Positions 49,142 to 56,337 of a stretch of 60,636 nucleotides of DNA are shown piece after piece. The notes under the pieces are model-generated. The model worked only from the letters and a program-made list of their open reading frames with translations, was not told where the DNA came from and did no database searches. The stretch comes from Acetobacter senegalensis (GTDB taxonomy: Bacteria > Pseudomonadota > Alphaproteobacteria > Acetobacterales > Acetobacteraceae). The stretch is taken from positions 1 through 60,636 of the forward strand of contig NZ_LHZU01000126.1 in assembly GCF_001580995.1 (NCBI RefSeq). The letters run 5' to 3'. The translations under genes were made by a program, and so were the position numbers. Within the stretch, counting starts at the first letter, position 1. Each line of letters starts with the position of its first letter.

Positions 49142-50206
49142 GTGTTTTCCTGTGTTGGTTATGCTGCTTCCAGTGCCACGGCTCCCTTGGAAGCCATTAC
49201 GTTCGAACGGCGGGACTGCGGCCCGCGTGATGTGCAGATAGATATTGCCTATTGTGGTGTCTGCCACTCCGATATCCATACGGTGCGCAGTGAATGGGGG
49301 CCGAGCTTTTACCCCTGCGTGCCCGGCCATGAAATTATTGGGCGTGTGGTCCAGACGGGCGGAGATGTCACCCGCTTTAAAAAAGGTGATCTGGTGGGTG
49401 TGGGCTGCATGGTCAATTCCTGCCGCCATTGCCATTCCTGTGAAGCCGGGTTGGAACAATATTGTGATGCCCTGCCGACCTGGACATACAACAGCCCGGA
49501 CCCGGCTTTCCCGAAAGAAGGGGCTCATACCTATGGGGGTTATTCCCGCACCATTGTGGTGGATGATCATTTTGTGCTGCGCGTGCCTGAAAATCTTGAT
49601 CCTGCCGCCGCTGCGCCGCTTCTGTGTGCGGGGATTACCACGTGGTCTCCGCTGGCGCACTGGAAGGTGGGCAAAGGGCACCGTGTTGGTGTTGTCGGGC
49701 TGGGCGGCCTAGGTCATATGGCAGTCAAGTTTGCTGTGGCGCTTGGGGCGGAAGTCACGTTGTTCACGACATCCCCCAACAAGGTGGAAGACGGCAAGCG
49801 GCTGGGCGCGCATCGCGTGGTGATTTCTCGAGATGCCGAGGCCATGCAAGCGGAAGCTAACCGCTTTGACTTCATTCTGGATGCAGTTTCTGCCGAGCAC
49901 GACGTGAATGAATATCTGGGCCTGTTGCGGCAGGATGGGCACATGGTGCTGGTGGGGCTGCCGGAAAAACCCATGTCTGTGGGGGCGTTCACACTGGTGG
50001 GCAAGCGCCGCAGCCTGGCCGGGTCAGCCATTGGTGGTATTCAGGAAACGCAGGAAATGCTTGATTTCTGCGGCAAGCACAACATCACGGCCGATATTGA
50101 AATGATCAAAATGGATCAGATCAATGAGGCTTATGAACGCGTCCTGCGCTCTGATGTAAAATACCGGTTTGTGATTGACATGGCGTCCCTGCCAGAAACG
50201 GCGTGA
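49142..50206 (+). CDS. Zinc-dependent alcohol/aldehyde dehydrogenase (YahK/cinnamyl-alcohol type)
   Basis: A 354-residue medium-chain dehydrogenase, NADP-type by resemblance to YahK. The catalytic zinc site has CGVCHSD and PGHEIIG, the structural zinc site CMVNSCRHCHSCEAGLEQYC, and the nucleotide-binding loop GVVGLGGLGHMAVKFA. The GTG at 49142 has AAAGGA eight bases upstream and begins the family-like sequence (FSCVGYAA). An ATG at 49082 would add 20 residues not found in the family. Confidence 0.86.
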   Translation: MFSCVGYAASSATAPLEAITFERRDCGPRDVQIDIAYCGVCHSDIHTVRSEWGPSFYPCVPGHEIIGRVVQTGGDVTRFKKGDLVGVGCMVNSCRHCHSCEAGLEQYCDALPTWTYNSPDPAFPKEGAHTYGGYSRTIVVDDHFVLRVPENLDPAAAAPLLCAGITTWSPLAHWKVGKGHRVGVVGLGGLGHMAVKFAVALGAEVTLFTTSPNKVEDGKRLGAHRVVISRDAEAMQAEANRFDFILDAVSAEHDVNEYLGLLRQDGHMVLVGLPEKPMSVGAFTLVGKRRSLAGSAIGGIQETQEMLDFCGKHNITADIEMIKMDQINEAYERVLRSDVKYRFVIDMASLPETA

Positions 50207-50536
50207 GAGAAAGCCTCAGAAGTTTTGGCGCAGTCTCATGGAGAGCAAAGTAACGGGAGGCGGGAAAGGGCGGTGTTGAGTGGCACGCGGGGAAGGCGGG
50301 CGCAAACACGGCCTTCAGCCACACATCGTCCTCTAGGCGCTTTACCCGAAGAGGCCGAATAAGCTGGTTAGGCTGATCTGTTAAACCGTAATGCGTTTCC
50401 TGATGGGCTGTTTGAAAAGTCCATCGGGGCAGTCTGGCGTGTTTTTTTAACGCGAGGTGGAAGCACCTAAAAAAGAAGGCCGCCCACAGTAAATGTGAAG
50501 GCGACCTTCTTTAAAACCGAAAGTGGGAAAAGTGGC
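50207..50536. other. Intergenic region between convergent genes
   Basis: This 330-base gap holds the terminator of the inositol monophosphatase gene (50465-50516). No gene, RNA or repeat of note is seen in the remainder. Confidence 0.5.
50465..50516 (-). terminator. Terminator after the inositol monophosphatase gene
   Basis: On the minus strand AGAAGGTCGCC (50511-50501) pairs with GGCGGCCTTCT (50485-50475), with one wobble, around a 15-base loop that contains an inner CACA/TGTG stem. TTTTTAGG follows. It is 26 bases past the stop codon. Confidence 0.88.
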
Positions 50537-51370
50537 TCAGGCGTCCTGAAGGCTTTCCGCAACCACTTCAAGCAGCTTGCCGTGCATGTTGGCGTTGCCA
50601 GCCACAATCATCACATCGTCCGGCATATCATCCAGATCCTGCCCAGCGGGGTCAGTTACCTGACCGCCAGCTTCACGCACGATCAGGATGCCTGCTGCGC
50701 AATCCCACGGTTTGATGCCAAATTCCCAGTAACCTTCGTACCGGCCAGCGGCAACCCATGTGAGGTCCAGAGCCGCGGCACCAAAGCGGCGGACACCAGC
50801 CACACGCGGCATCAGGTGGCCCATCACGCGGGCGAAGGGCAGGCGCTGCCGTGCAGGCACCTTGGCGAAGGGGATGCCTGTTGCAAACACGGATTCATGC
50901 ATGTCCCGGCGTGCGGAAACACGAATGCGCCGTTCGTTCAGGTAAGCCCCGCTGCCTTTTTCCGCCCAGAACATTTCACCCGCGGCCGGGTTGTATACCA
51001 GCCCGGCTGCAAGTTCGATCTTTCCATCGGGCAGGCGGCGTTGCAGACCAATGGAAATGGCCCAGTGCGGAATGCCGTGCAGGAAGTTTGTGGTGCCGTC
51101 CAGCGGGTCCACAATCCAGCGCCACGTCCAGTTATCACCGCCTGAAGCGCCGGATTCTTCCATCAGGAAGGCGTAGCCCGGGCGGGCCCGTTCCAGTTCT
51201 TCGCGTATGGTCTGCTCTGCCCGAAGATCTGCCTGAGAGACAAAGTCACCGGGGCCTTTGATGCTTACCTGAAGCTGCTCGACTTCATTGAAATCGCGCA
51301 GGAGACGCTTGGCTGCCTTTTGGGCAGCTGTCTGCATCACCATCATGACGGGGGAAAGACGCATGGCCAC
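50537..51370 (-). CDS. Inositol monophosphatase family protein
   Basis: A 277-residue metal-dependent phosphatase of the SuhB/IMPase type. It shows MEESGASG, the catalytic WIVDPLDGTTNFLHG and PWDCAAGILIVREAGG. SuhB can also act on transcription elongation in some bacteria, but that cannot be read from the sequence. The first codon is GTG at 51370, which has AGGACA upstream; an ATG two codons further on is equally possible. Same strand as efp and just downstream of it. Confidence 0.9.
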   Translation of the reverse strand: MAMRLSPVMMVMQTAAQKAAKRLLRDFNEVEQLQVSIKGPGDFVSQADLRAEQTIREELERARPGYAFLMEESGASGGDNWTWRWIVDPLDGTTNFLHGIPHWAISIGLQRRLPDGKIELAAGLVYNPAAGEMFWAEKGSGAYLNERRIRVSARRDMHESVFATGIPFAKVPARQRLPFARVMGHLMPRVAGVRRFGAAALDLTWVAAGRYEGYWEFGIKPWDCAAGILIVREAGGQVTDPAGQDLDDMPDDVMIVAGNANMHGKLLEVVAESLQDA

Positions 51371-51405
51371 TGTGTTTTGTCCTGCTCTGGAGTGGTGCTG
51401 AAAGA

Positions 51406-51972
51406 TCAGTCTTTGGCGCGTTCTACGTAAGAGCCGTCTTCTGTTCTGACGACAACCCGTTCGCCCGCTTCAATGAAGGGGGGCACCATGGTTTTAACAC
51501 CATTGGAAAGTTTGGCCGGTTTGTAGGAGGAGCTTGCCGTCTGCCCTTTGACAACGGGGTCCGCTTCCACAATTTCCAGCGTTACCTGCGGGGGCAGATC
51601 CACGCCAACCGGGTCACCTTCAACAAGGTGGAGGTTGATGGTCATGTTGTCCTGAAGGAACGGTGCCTGGTCACCCAGCAGATCAACCGGGATCATGTAC
51701 TGTTCGAACGTTTCCGGGTCCATCAGCACAAGCGTTTCACCATCGGTGTAGGAATACAGATATTCCTTGTCCTCGGTCATCAGCCGTTCAACGCTGTCAG
51801 CGGTACGCCAGCGTTCGTTGGTTTTGTTGCCGGTTTTAAGGTCACGCATTTCCACCTGGATGAATGCGCCGCCTTTGCCGGGGGTGATGATCTGCTGTTT
51901 CAGCACCGTCCAGCGACGGCCATCATGCTCGATAACCTGTCCGGCCCGGATCAGGTTCGCCTGCTGTTTCAT
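51406..51972 (-). CDS. efp: Elongation factor P
   Basis: A 188-residue translation factor that relieves ribosome stalling at polyproline stretches. It shows IRAGQVIEHDGRRWTVLKQQ and the modification loop TPGKGGAFIQV with Lys near position 34, then the domain III end VVVRTEDGSYVERA. The true start is the ATG at 51972, with AGGGACGAG upstream. No EpmA/EpmB gene is in the window. The inositol monophosphatase gene follows on the same strand. Confidence 0.96.
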   Translation of the reverse strand: MKQQANLIRAGQVIEHDGRRWTVLKQQIITPGKGGAFIQVEMRDLKTGNKTNERWRTADSVERLMTEDKEYLYSYTDGETLVLMDPETFEQYMIPVDLLGDQAPFLQDNMTINLHLVEGDPVGVDLPPQVTLEIVEADPVVKGQTASSSYKPAKLSNGVKTMVPPFIEAGERVVVRTEDGSYVERAKD

Positions 51973-52132
51973 AACTCGTCCCTGAATGGATTGGGTATTA
52001 AAGAACGGCGTTCTACAACTCCAACCCCGTAAGAGCAAGCGTGAGGGCAGTGAAACCCTACAAACAGTTTCTGCCCACACCCCCGCTAGACAGAAAAAGA
52101 AGGCGTGTTTATAAGACGTTCGACCTGATGCA

Positions 52133-52222
52133 GGAAGGGTGGCCGAGTGGTTGAAGGCTCCAGTCTTGAAAACTGGCGTGCGGGTAACCGTACCGTGGGT
52201 TCGAATCCCACCCCTTCCGCCA
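52133..52222 (+). tRNA. tRNA-Ser (anticodon UGA)
   Basis: A 90-base type II tRNA with the CCA end encoded. GGAAGGG pairs with CCCTTCC; the anticodon arm is CCAGT-CTTGAAA-ACTGG, giving anticodon TGA. A long variable arm (GCGGGTAACCGT-type) follows, and the T arm has GGTTCGAATCC. It is the boundary after which accessory genes begin. Confidence 0.97.
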
Positions 52223-52575
52223 TCAGGTGATAAATTTTCCAATAAAAACAAATAGTTATGGACCATCTTCTTATTGGTCCCATCATGCATCCCATCTTAT
52301 GGTTTGCGGTTTCCTGCGGCGTCGGGCGGCGTAAGAACCGCTCCTGATAATTTATGTTGGTAATAAGAGCTGGGTTCTGATAGAACAAAACGAGATTTTG
52401 CTGAGGAGCTTTATCTTTAACTACCCTTCCACGTCATCCTCATACCTTCCCAACGAAGATAACTTTGTCATAGTACGACATCTCCCCAAGACAGCTCCGA
52501 TCACCTGATGCTCCTCAGCATGGTGGTTTCGACAAGACGGCTGGCCGTCAGCCGTCAGGCTTGGGAGTGCGTATC
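52223..52575. other. Intergenic region after tRNA-Ser, no gene found
   Basis: A 353-base gap at the start of the putative island. Small dyads occur (GGACCA/TGGTCC at about 52261-52281). No repeat of the tRNA 3' end was found in the 8.4 kb to the right, so an attR copy, if any, lies beyond the window. No integrase is found in the window. Confidence 0.4.
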
Positions 52576-52887
52576 ATGCACGGTACAGACATATCGGTCC
52601 CAAAAGGGGCGTTTGTTACCCGGAAGGAGGCGGCGGCAATTCACCTCCATTGCCACGTGAAAACAATTGATCGTTATGTCGCCGCGGGGGCGCTCACCAA
52701 ATACAAATTCGGGCGCAAAACACTGTTTTTACTGGCGGATGTTTTGGCGCTTATAAAGCCTGTGGGTGTTTTGCCGTCCACCTCCGGCCGTGGGCGGGCG
52801 TGTGCTCCTTTTCTGTCTTGGGGTATGGTGACCTTCATAGTCTCGAGCGTTGCCATTCTGTGGGCAACGTTCTTTCTCATTCATTAG
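52576..52887 (+). CDS. Tail-anchored helix-turn-helix (excisionase-like) protein
   Basis: A 103-residue protein. Residues about 12-60 resemble the MerR/HTH_17 excisionase fold: TRKEAAAIHLHCHVKTIDRY, followed by a second part with LTKYKFGRKTLFLLADVLAL. The last 23 residues (MVTFIVSSVAILWATFFLIH) form a single membrane helix. A DNA-binding domain anchored by its C-terminus is unusual. I start at the ATG at 52576 with GGGAG eight bases upstream. The family is unknown to me. Confidence 0.6.
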   Translation: MHGTDISVPKGAFVTRKEAAAIHLHCHVKTIDRYVAAGALTKYKFGRKTLFLLADVLALIKPVGVLPSTSGRGRACAPFLSWGMVTFIVSSVAILWATFFLIH

Positions 52888-53190
52888 CGAGATAGCTTTG
52901 TAGCGAAATGGGGACGCTTCTTTATGTATGTCCCCATGGTTGCGTGTGAGGCGAGAACTATTCTGTTAAATGCATCACGCGAGGAAATCTTGGACACTAC
53001 ATGAGAAAGTAATGGCAGTTAACATAATTAGGATTTTTTGCATTGAAACAATAATAAAATCTCATAAAATTCTGTTTGAATTATCTATACTTTAAAGATG
53101 GTCCAAAAATTAACAGGCGTGGGGAGTGACGCGTTTGTATCTCCCGCGCGGCAAGTTCTTATCAAGCTTAGACTATTAAAAACGCTGCGG
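52888..53190. other. AT-rich intergenic region with a terminator-like hairpin
   Basis: A 303-base gap. GGGGAC and GTCCCC pair at about 52910-52935 with a 14-base loop and no T-run, 20 bases after the helix-turn-helix gene, so it may end its transcript. From about 52975 the sequence is very AT-rich and may hold a promoter. No gene is visible. Confidence 0.4.
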
Positions 53191-54000
53191 TCAGTTCCCT
53201 GCAATCGCGTTGACAGCATCTTGCGATTCGAGAGTTATTTCAATTGAACAGGAACGCCTATAGGGCGGCTGTTGGCTCATGCGGATCGTCTCACGGCATT
53301 GATCGCGCATGGTGGCAGTGAATGGGCTGCTTTTTATCACGGCAGCCCATGAAATAATGGAGGGCGGTGCCTGCGTCATGGCACTCTGGAACTCCGCGAC
53401 TGCAGCATCATGCTCATGGGCAGCGATGACGACTTCGGTTGCATGCTTCTCAGCCTGTGCGACCTTGTTTTGGGCTTCTTCCCTCTCCTGATCAATCTGG
53501 ACGCTTGCTGCGCTTACGGTCTGGGCCATCTGGCGACTCATGGCGTCCTGTTCCATTATAACGCCCAACAAAAACGAAGAGAAAATCAGTCCACCAGAAA
53601 GCAGCAGCCGATATCCTGGTCGTCTGAGGAATGGAAGTATATCGGCAGCCAGTGCGAAGAAGGCCGCGAGCATTCCATGCGGGGCTCCCACGACGTGACC
53701 TTCGAGGGTCTTTGGCGGAGGAGGGGGCGTGGAAGAATGTTTCGTAAGAAGAACAGAGATCTGAGTGATTCGGTAGACGGCTTCCTGCAGCCTCTGTAGC
53801 GTCTCCTCTTGCCGACTTTCGTTCTCTTCAAAACGGGCCGCCAGCGCCTCGAATAGACGATCGGTGGCTTCTACCCAGGCATGAAGTGGATCTCCAGGTC
53901 TGATACCGGCCTGTTCCGCCTTGCGGCGATACTCCTCCAGCGCGGCGGAGAGTTCGGAAAGAGGGAGTTGAGTGTTGCGTGGGGTGATGGGCGATGTCAT
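53191..54000 (-). CDS. Membrane protein with coiled coils, TraM/StbC-position protein
   Basis: A 269-residue protein. Residues about 15-95 form coiled coil (ALEEYRRKAEQAG, then FEENESRQEETLQRLQEAVY). A membrane helix pair lies at about 125-160 (GYRLLLSGGLIFSSFLLGVI), followed by a second coiled coil with QIDQEREEAQNKVAQAEKHA. The ATG overlaps the stop of the P-loop gene (TGA/ATG, four bases). I do not recognise the family; by position it would be the third gene of a traKLM/stbABC-like set. Confidence 0.5.
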   Translation of the reverse strand: MTSPITPRNTQLPLSELSAALEEYRRKAEQAGIRPGDPLHAWVEATDRLFEALAARFEENESRQEETLQRLQEAVYRITQISVLLTKHSSTPPPPPKTLEGHVVGAPHGMLAAFFALAADILPFLRRPGYRLLLSGGLIFSSFLLGVIMEQDAMSRQMAQTVSAASVQIDQEREEAQNKVAQAEKHATEVVIAAHEHDAAVAEFQSAMTQAPPSIISWAAVIKSSPFTATMRDQCRETIRMSQQPPYRRSCSIEITLESQDAVNAIAGN

Positions 54001-54830
54001 GTGAACTGGCCTTCCGCTGGTATCCAGGGTAGATCGACGTTCGCTTCCCAGAAGCGTTCGGCAACGGTGCGAAGCCACTGAACCAGCATCTGACGTTTGA
54101 TGGGGCCCAGAGGTGGTATATCGACAGATTGCCGGTTCTGAACCGCCTCATAAAATCTGAGACGTTTTCGGTCGATATCCGGTGCCGGTAATAGGTCTGG
54201 GAGCGAGATCATACGTGCTCCACGCTTTAGAACGTCGCCCAACTGTCTGCTGCGCATGATCGTTTCAAAGGCGACTTCAACAGACTGGGAAGAGGGTTTT
54301 ATGAATTCGTTTAAAACTACAATCGTTTTTTCTGGGCGGAAAAGACCATCTTCCTCAAGGCTCGCCAGATAAGCAAGATAATCCAGATCGGCTCCTAAAT
54401 GATGAAAAAGGACAGGCTGGATAGCGTAATCACGAAAAAAACCGACAAGATCAAGACGGAGAGCGAGATTTTTTAAAACAAGATCACCACCTCCAAAATC
54501 CAGAATCAGATTATATTTTTCTTCAATTTGACGTTCTAGAATATCCTCCAGGAATGTCATGACATCCCTGTCATCTGCGGTTCGAGGTGCTTCAACCAGA
54601 TTAGGATAGAATGCTGTCAGTGTGGCATTTGTTCTGTCTAGATCAGCTATTTTTAGAGATAATCCAGATCTTTCGATCCACTCTGCATGCAGTCGTGCAT
54701 GTGTGCTTTTGCCGGTTCCTCCCCGCCCCGCAAAGATCAGGCAGCAGGGGGTGATGGCACTCTTCTGGGCAAGACTGGTTTTTAGTGTGACAGGCTCTTC
54801 ATGGTCTGGAACTGGTTTAATCGTTTTCAT
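53997..54830 (-). CDS. P-loop ATPase, TraL/StbB-like (mobilisation or partition type)
   Basis: A 277-residue ParA-superfamily-like ATPase. The Walker A is FAGRGGTGKSTHARLHAEW near residues 31-49; IADLDRTNATLTAFYPN follows as the switch I-like region; and NLILDFGGGDLVLKNLAL is the likely Walker B strand. The gene pairs with a DNA-binding-like protein upstream and a membrane protein downstream, as in traKLM of RP4 and stbABC of R388. Those modules act in plasmid stability or transfer. Start at 54830 with GGAGGGAAG upstream. Confidence 0.65.
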   Translation of the reverse strand: MKTIKPVPDHEEPVTLKTSLAQKSAITPCCLIFAGRGGTGKSTHARLHAEWIERSGLSLKIADLDRTNATLTAFYPNLVEAPRTADDRDVMTFLEDILERQIEEKYNLILDFGGGDLVLKNLALRLDLVGFFRDYAIQPVLFHHLGADLDYLAYLASLEEDGLFRPEKTIVVLNEFIKPSSQSVEVAFETIMRSRQLGDVLKRGARMISLPDLLPAPDIDRKRLRFYEAVQNRQSVDIPPLGPIKRQMLVQWLRTVAERFWEANVDLPWIPAEGQFT

Positions 54831-54966
54831 GGCTTCCCTCCGATTTCGTAGAGGGTGCATTATTTATGCCGCGAGTCCATCTTCTTATTTCGCATTGTCT
54901 TAGATGATAAATGAGTTTTTTATCAGATTAAAACAAATGATATATGATCCATTGGTGAAAAGCATA

Positions 54967-55001
54967 GACGCCTGAGGACGCAGGACGACGCAGAAAGACG
55001 C
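54967..55001. repeat. Four GACGC repeats at exact 10-bp spacing
   Basis: GACGC begins at 54967, 54977, 54987 and 54997, so identical pentamers face the same side of the helix. Each unit is followed by a purine-biased pentamer. They lie between the small DNA-binding-like gene (stop 55065) and the P-loop ATPase gene (start 54830). This layout fits iteron or centromere-like sites for a partition or StbA-type protein. Confidence 0.85.
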
Positions 55002-55064
55002 AAGATTTTTGGAAAGAAGATTCAGAAAAATACAGAACCTGACAGAATGATCATGGAATCACAT

Positions 55065-55520
55065 TTAAGTGATGCTGTCCTCGGTGAGGGGCCGGGGGCG
55101 TTGGACTGTCGTCCGGGAGAGATTCTTCCGAATGCGCTGCAGGTCGGGGTGAAGATCAGCAGGCGAAGACAGATCTTTTTCTACAGGGCGGGGTGGTGTT
55201 GCCTGAACGGTGCGACGGTCGAGTTGTGGGCGGTAATGCTGGACCGGACGCAGCGCTACCTGAGCGACCTTTTTCTGGGCGCGGACCCGCTGCCATGCTT
55301 TCCGGGCGGTCTCAAGCGTCGGATGATTTCCGTTGGCATCACGCAAGTCGAGTTGCCGAAAAAGCGCAAGCCATATCGGCCACCGAACACGCTTCGAGCC
55401 GAGTTCGACCAGCAACTCGTCATGACGGTACTCCATCCATGCCATTAATGAGCCTTGCCCGCTCTCTTTCGCCGCTTCTGAAAGCATGGCCGCCAGCGGG
55501 CCATGTTGGTCGTATTTCAT
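55065..55520 (-). CDS. Small DNA-binding-like protein, TraK/StbA position
   Basis: A 151-residue basic protein. Residues about 20-90 contain AWMEYRHDELLVELGSKRVR and NGNHPTLETARKAWQRVRAQ, a helix-turn-helix-like pattern seen in plasmid transfer proteins. The C-terminal half is proline- and arginine-rich (PPRPVEKDLSSP) and likely disordered. It begins with AAGGGAAG upstream. It is the first gene of the three-gene module; a reading frame on the opposite strand is a shadow. Confidence 0.55.
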   Translation of the reverse strand: MKYDQHGPLAAMLSEAAKESGQGSLMAWMEYRHDELLVELGSKRVRWPIWLALFRQLDLRDANGNHPTLETARKAWQRVRAQKKVAQVALRPVQHYRPQLDRRTVQATPPRPVEKDLSSPADLHPDLQRIRKNLSRTTVQRPRPLTEDSIT

Positions 55521-55647
55521 GTTCTTCCCTTCTTCTGTAGGGTTCCGGCCGGTTTCAGTCTGACATCAGGCTTCTGAAAAAGCCAGACGGTTTCGGTCTC
55601 AAAGCGGGACAAGAACAGGACGTCATTGTTGAGAGGCTTTTTTAGGC

Positions 55648-55659
55648 AGGGCGTAATTC
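55648..55659 (-). other. Candidate oriT nick-region motif
   Basis: The minus strand reads GAATTACGCCCT. It resembles the nick region of MobQ-type origins of transfer (R1162: TAAGTGCGCCCT; Ti plasmid: TAATTGCGCCCT, from memory), matching most positions. A supporting relaxase gene is not present in the window, so this may be chance. Confidence 0.3.
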
Positions 55660-55736
55660 CGACTTTCTGCCCCCTGAGATGCGGTTATTTTCGCTCTCCA
55701 GAGGCACCTTTTCGTCCCAAATGAAGGCACGCTACC

Positions 55737-55776
55737 GCAATTTCATATGCACCCTACGGGATGCATATGAAATTGC
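55737..55776 (+). repeat. Long perfect hairpin (15 bp plus 3 bp) followed by a T-rich tract
   Basis: GCAATTTCATATGCA at 55737-55751 is exactly complementary to 55762-55776; inside, CCC pairs with GGG around TAC, with one bulged A. TGGG and then TTTTTTCTTCTTTTC follow on the plus strand. It could be a terminator for a rightward transcript, or an oriT or replication dyad. There is no rightward gene directly upstream. Confidence 0.8.
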
Positions 55777-56004
55777 TGGGTTTTTTCTTCTTTTCTCTCG
55801 TTCTATCGCATTTAAAAATGCTCTCTCTCAACTCATTGTTTTGAAATGAATTTTCTAGAAAAGGGATTTTCTGACCGGGGTGGGATGGAGACGCTTTTCC
55901 AGTGTGTTCTGGTGACTGTGCATATCCGTCAATGCCCCAGAGGAAGAGGGACGGGATGTGTGTGGTCTTTTTCTCCCTTTTTTTGGACGACAAGGACAAA
56001 AATC

Positions 56005-56244
56005 ATGTCTCATTACCCACTGTCTGATCTGTTTCCTGTTACCGATGACGTTGTGCATTCAACGACGGAGCTCAAAGCTCTTCATGTGCTCGAGGGCGTT
56101 CTGCTGCTCGAGATCCTTGGAGGCAGCGAAGCCGCTTTTGAGGCTCTTGAGGGCCTGGTCATATTGCATCGCGACATGGAACGTCGTTATGGCCGCCTGG
56201 AACAGCTTCTGGCGGCGCCAGTGACGATGAAGCAGGCAGACTGA
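56005..56244 (+). CDS. Small acidic helical protein of unknown function
   Basis: A 79-residue protein predicted to be almost fully helical: LKALHVLEGVLLLEILGGSE and ALEGLVILHRDMERRYGRLE. AAGGACA precedes the ATG at 56005. An upstream in-frame ATG at 55846 exists but its extra 53 residues look non-coding. No family is recognised. Followed by a terminator-like hairpin. Confidence 0.5.
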   Translation: MSHYPLSDLFPVTDDVVHSTTELKALHVLEGVLLLEILGGSEAAFEALEGLVILHRDMERRYGRLEQLLAAPVTMKQAD

Positions 56245-56287
56245 CCACTTCAATCACACCCTATCCTCACCAAAAAAATCTTTTGCT

Positions 56288-56324
56288 GGCTCCGCTTCAC
56301 GCAGTGTGATCGGAGCCATTTTTT
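56288..56324 (+). terminator. Terminator between two small island genes
   Basis: GGCTCCG at 56288-56294 pairs with CGGAGCC at 56311-56317, with an inner CAC/GTG stem, followed by ATTTTTT. The binding site AGGATA of the next gene begins right after it, so partial read-through (attenuation) could set that gene's level. Confidence 0.85.
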
Positions 56325-56337
56325 AGGATATTTCCCT

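Larger units (their letters stand above)
55521..56004. other. Intergenic region with nick-like motif and a long hairpin
   Basis: A 484-base non-coding region between divergent genes of the island. It contains AGGGCGTAATTC at 55648-55659 and the long hairpin at 55737-55776. No gene is visible. Such a position, upstream of a traK/stbA-like gene, is where an oriT is expected. Confidence 0.5.

Noticed and set aside
51973..52290. Upstream extension of the efp reading frame through the tRNA-Ser gene
   Set aside because: The extension translates the antisense of the tRNA; efp has a clear ATG with a ribosome binding site at 51972.
55047..55448. Rightward 133-codon frame opposite the TraK/StbA-position gene
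   Set aside because: The leftward frame has a good binding site and a recognisable helix-turn-helix-like pattern; this one is its shadow.
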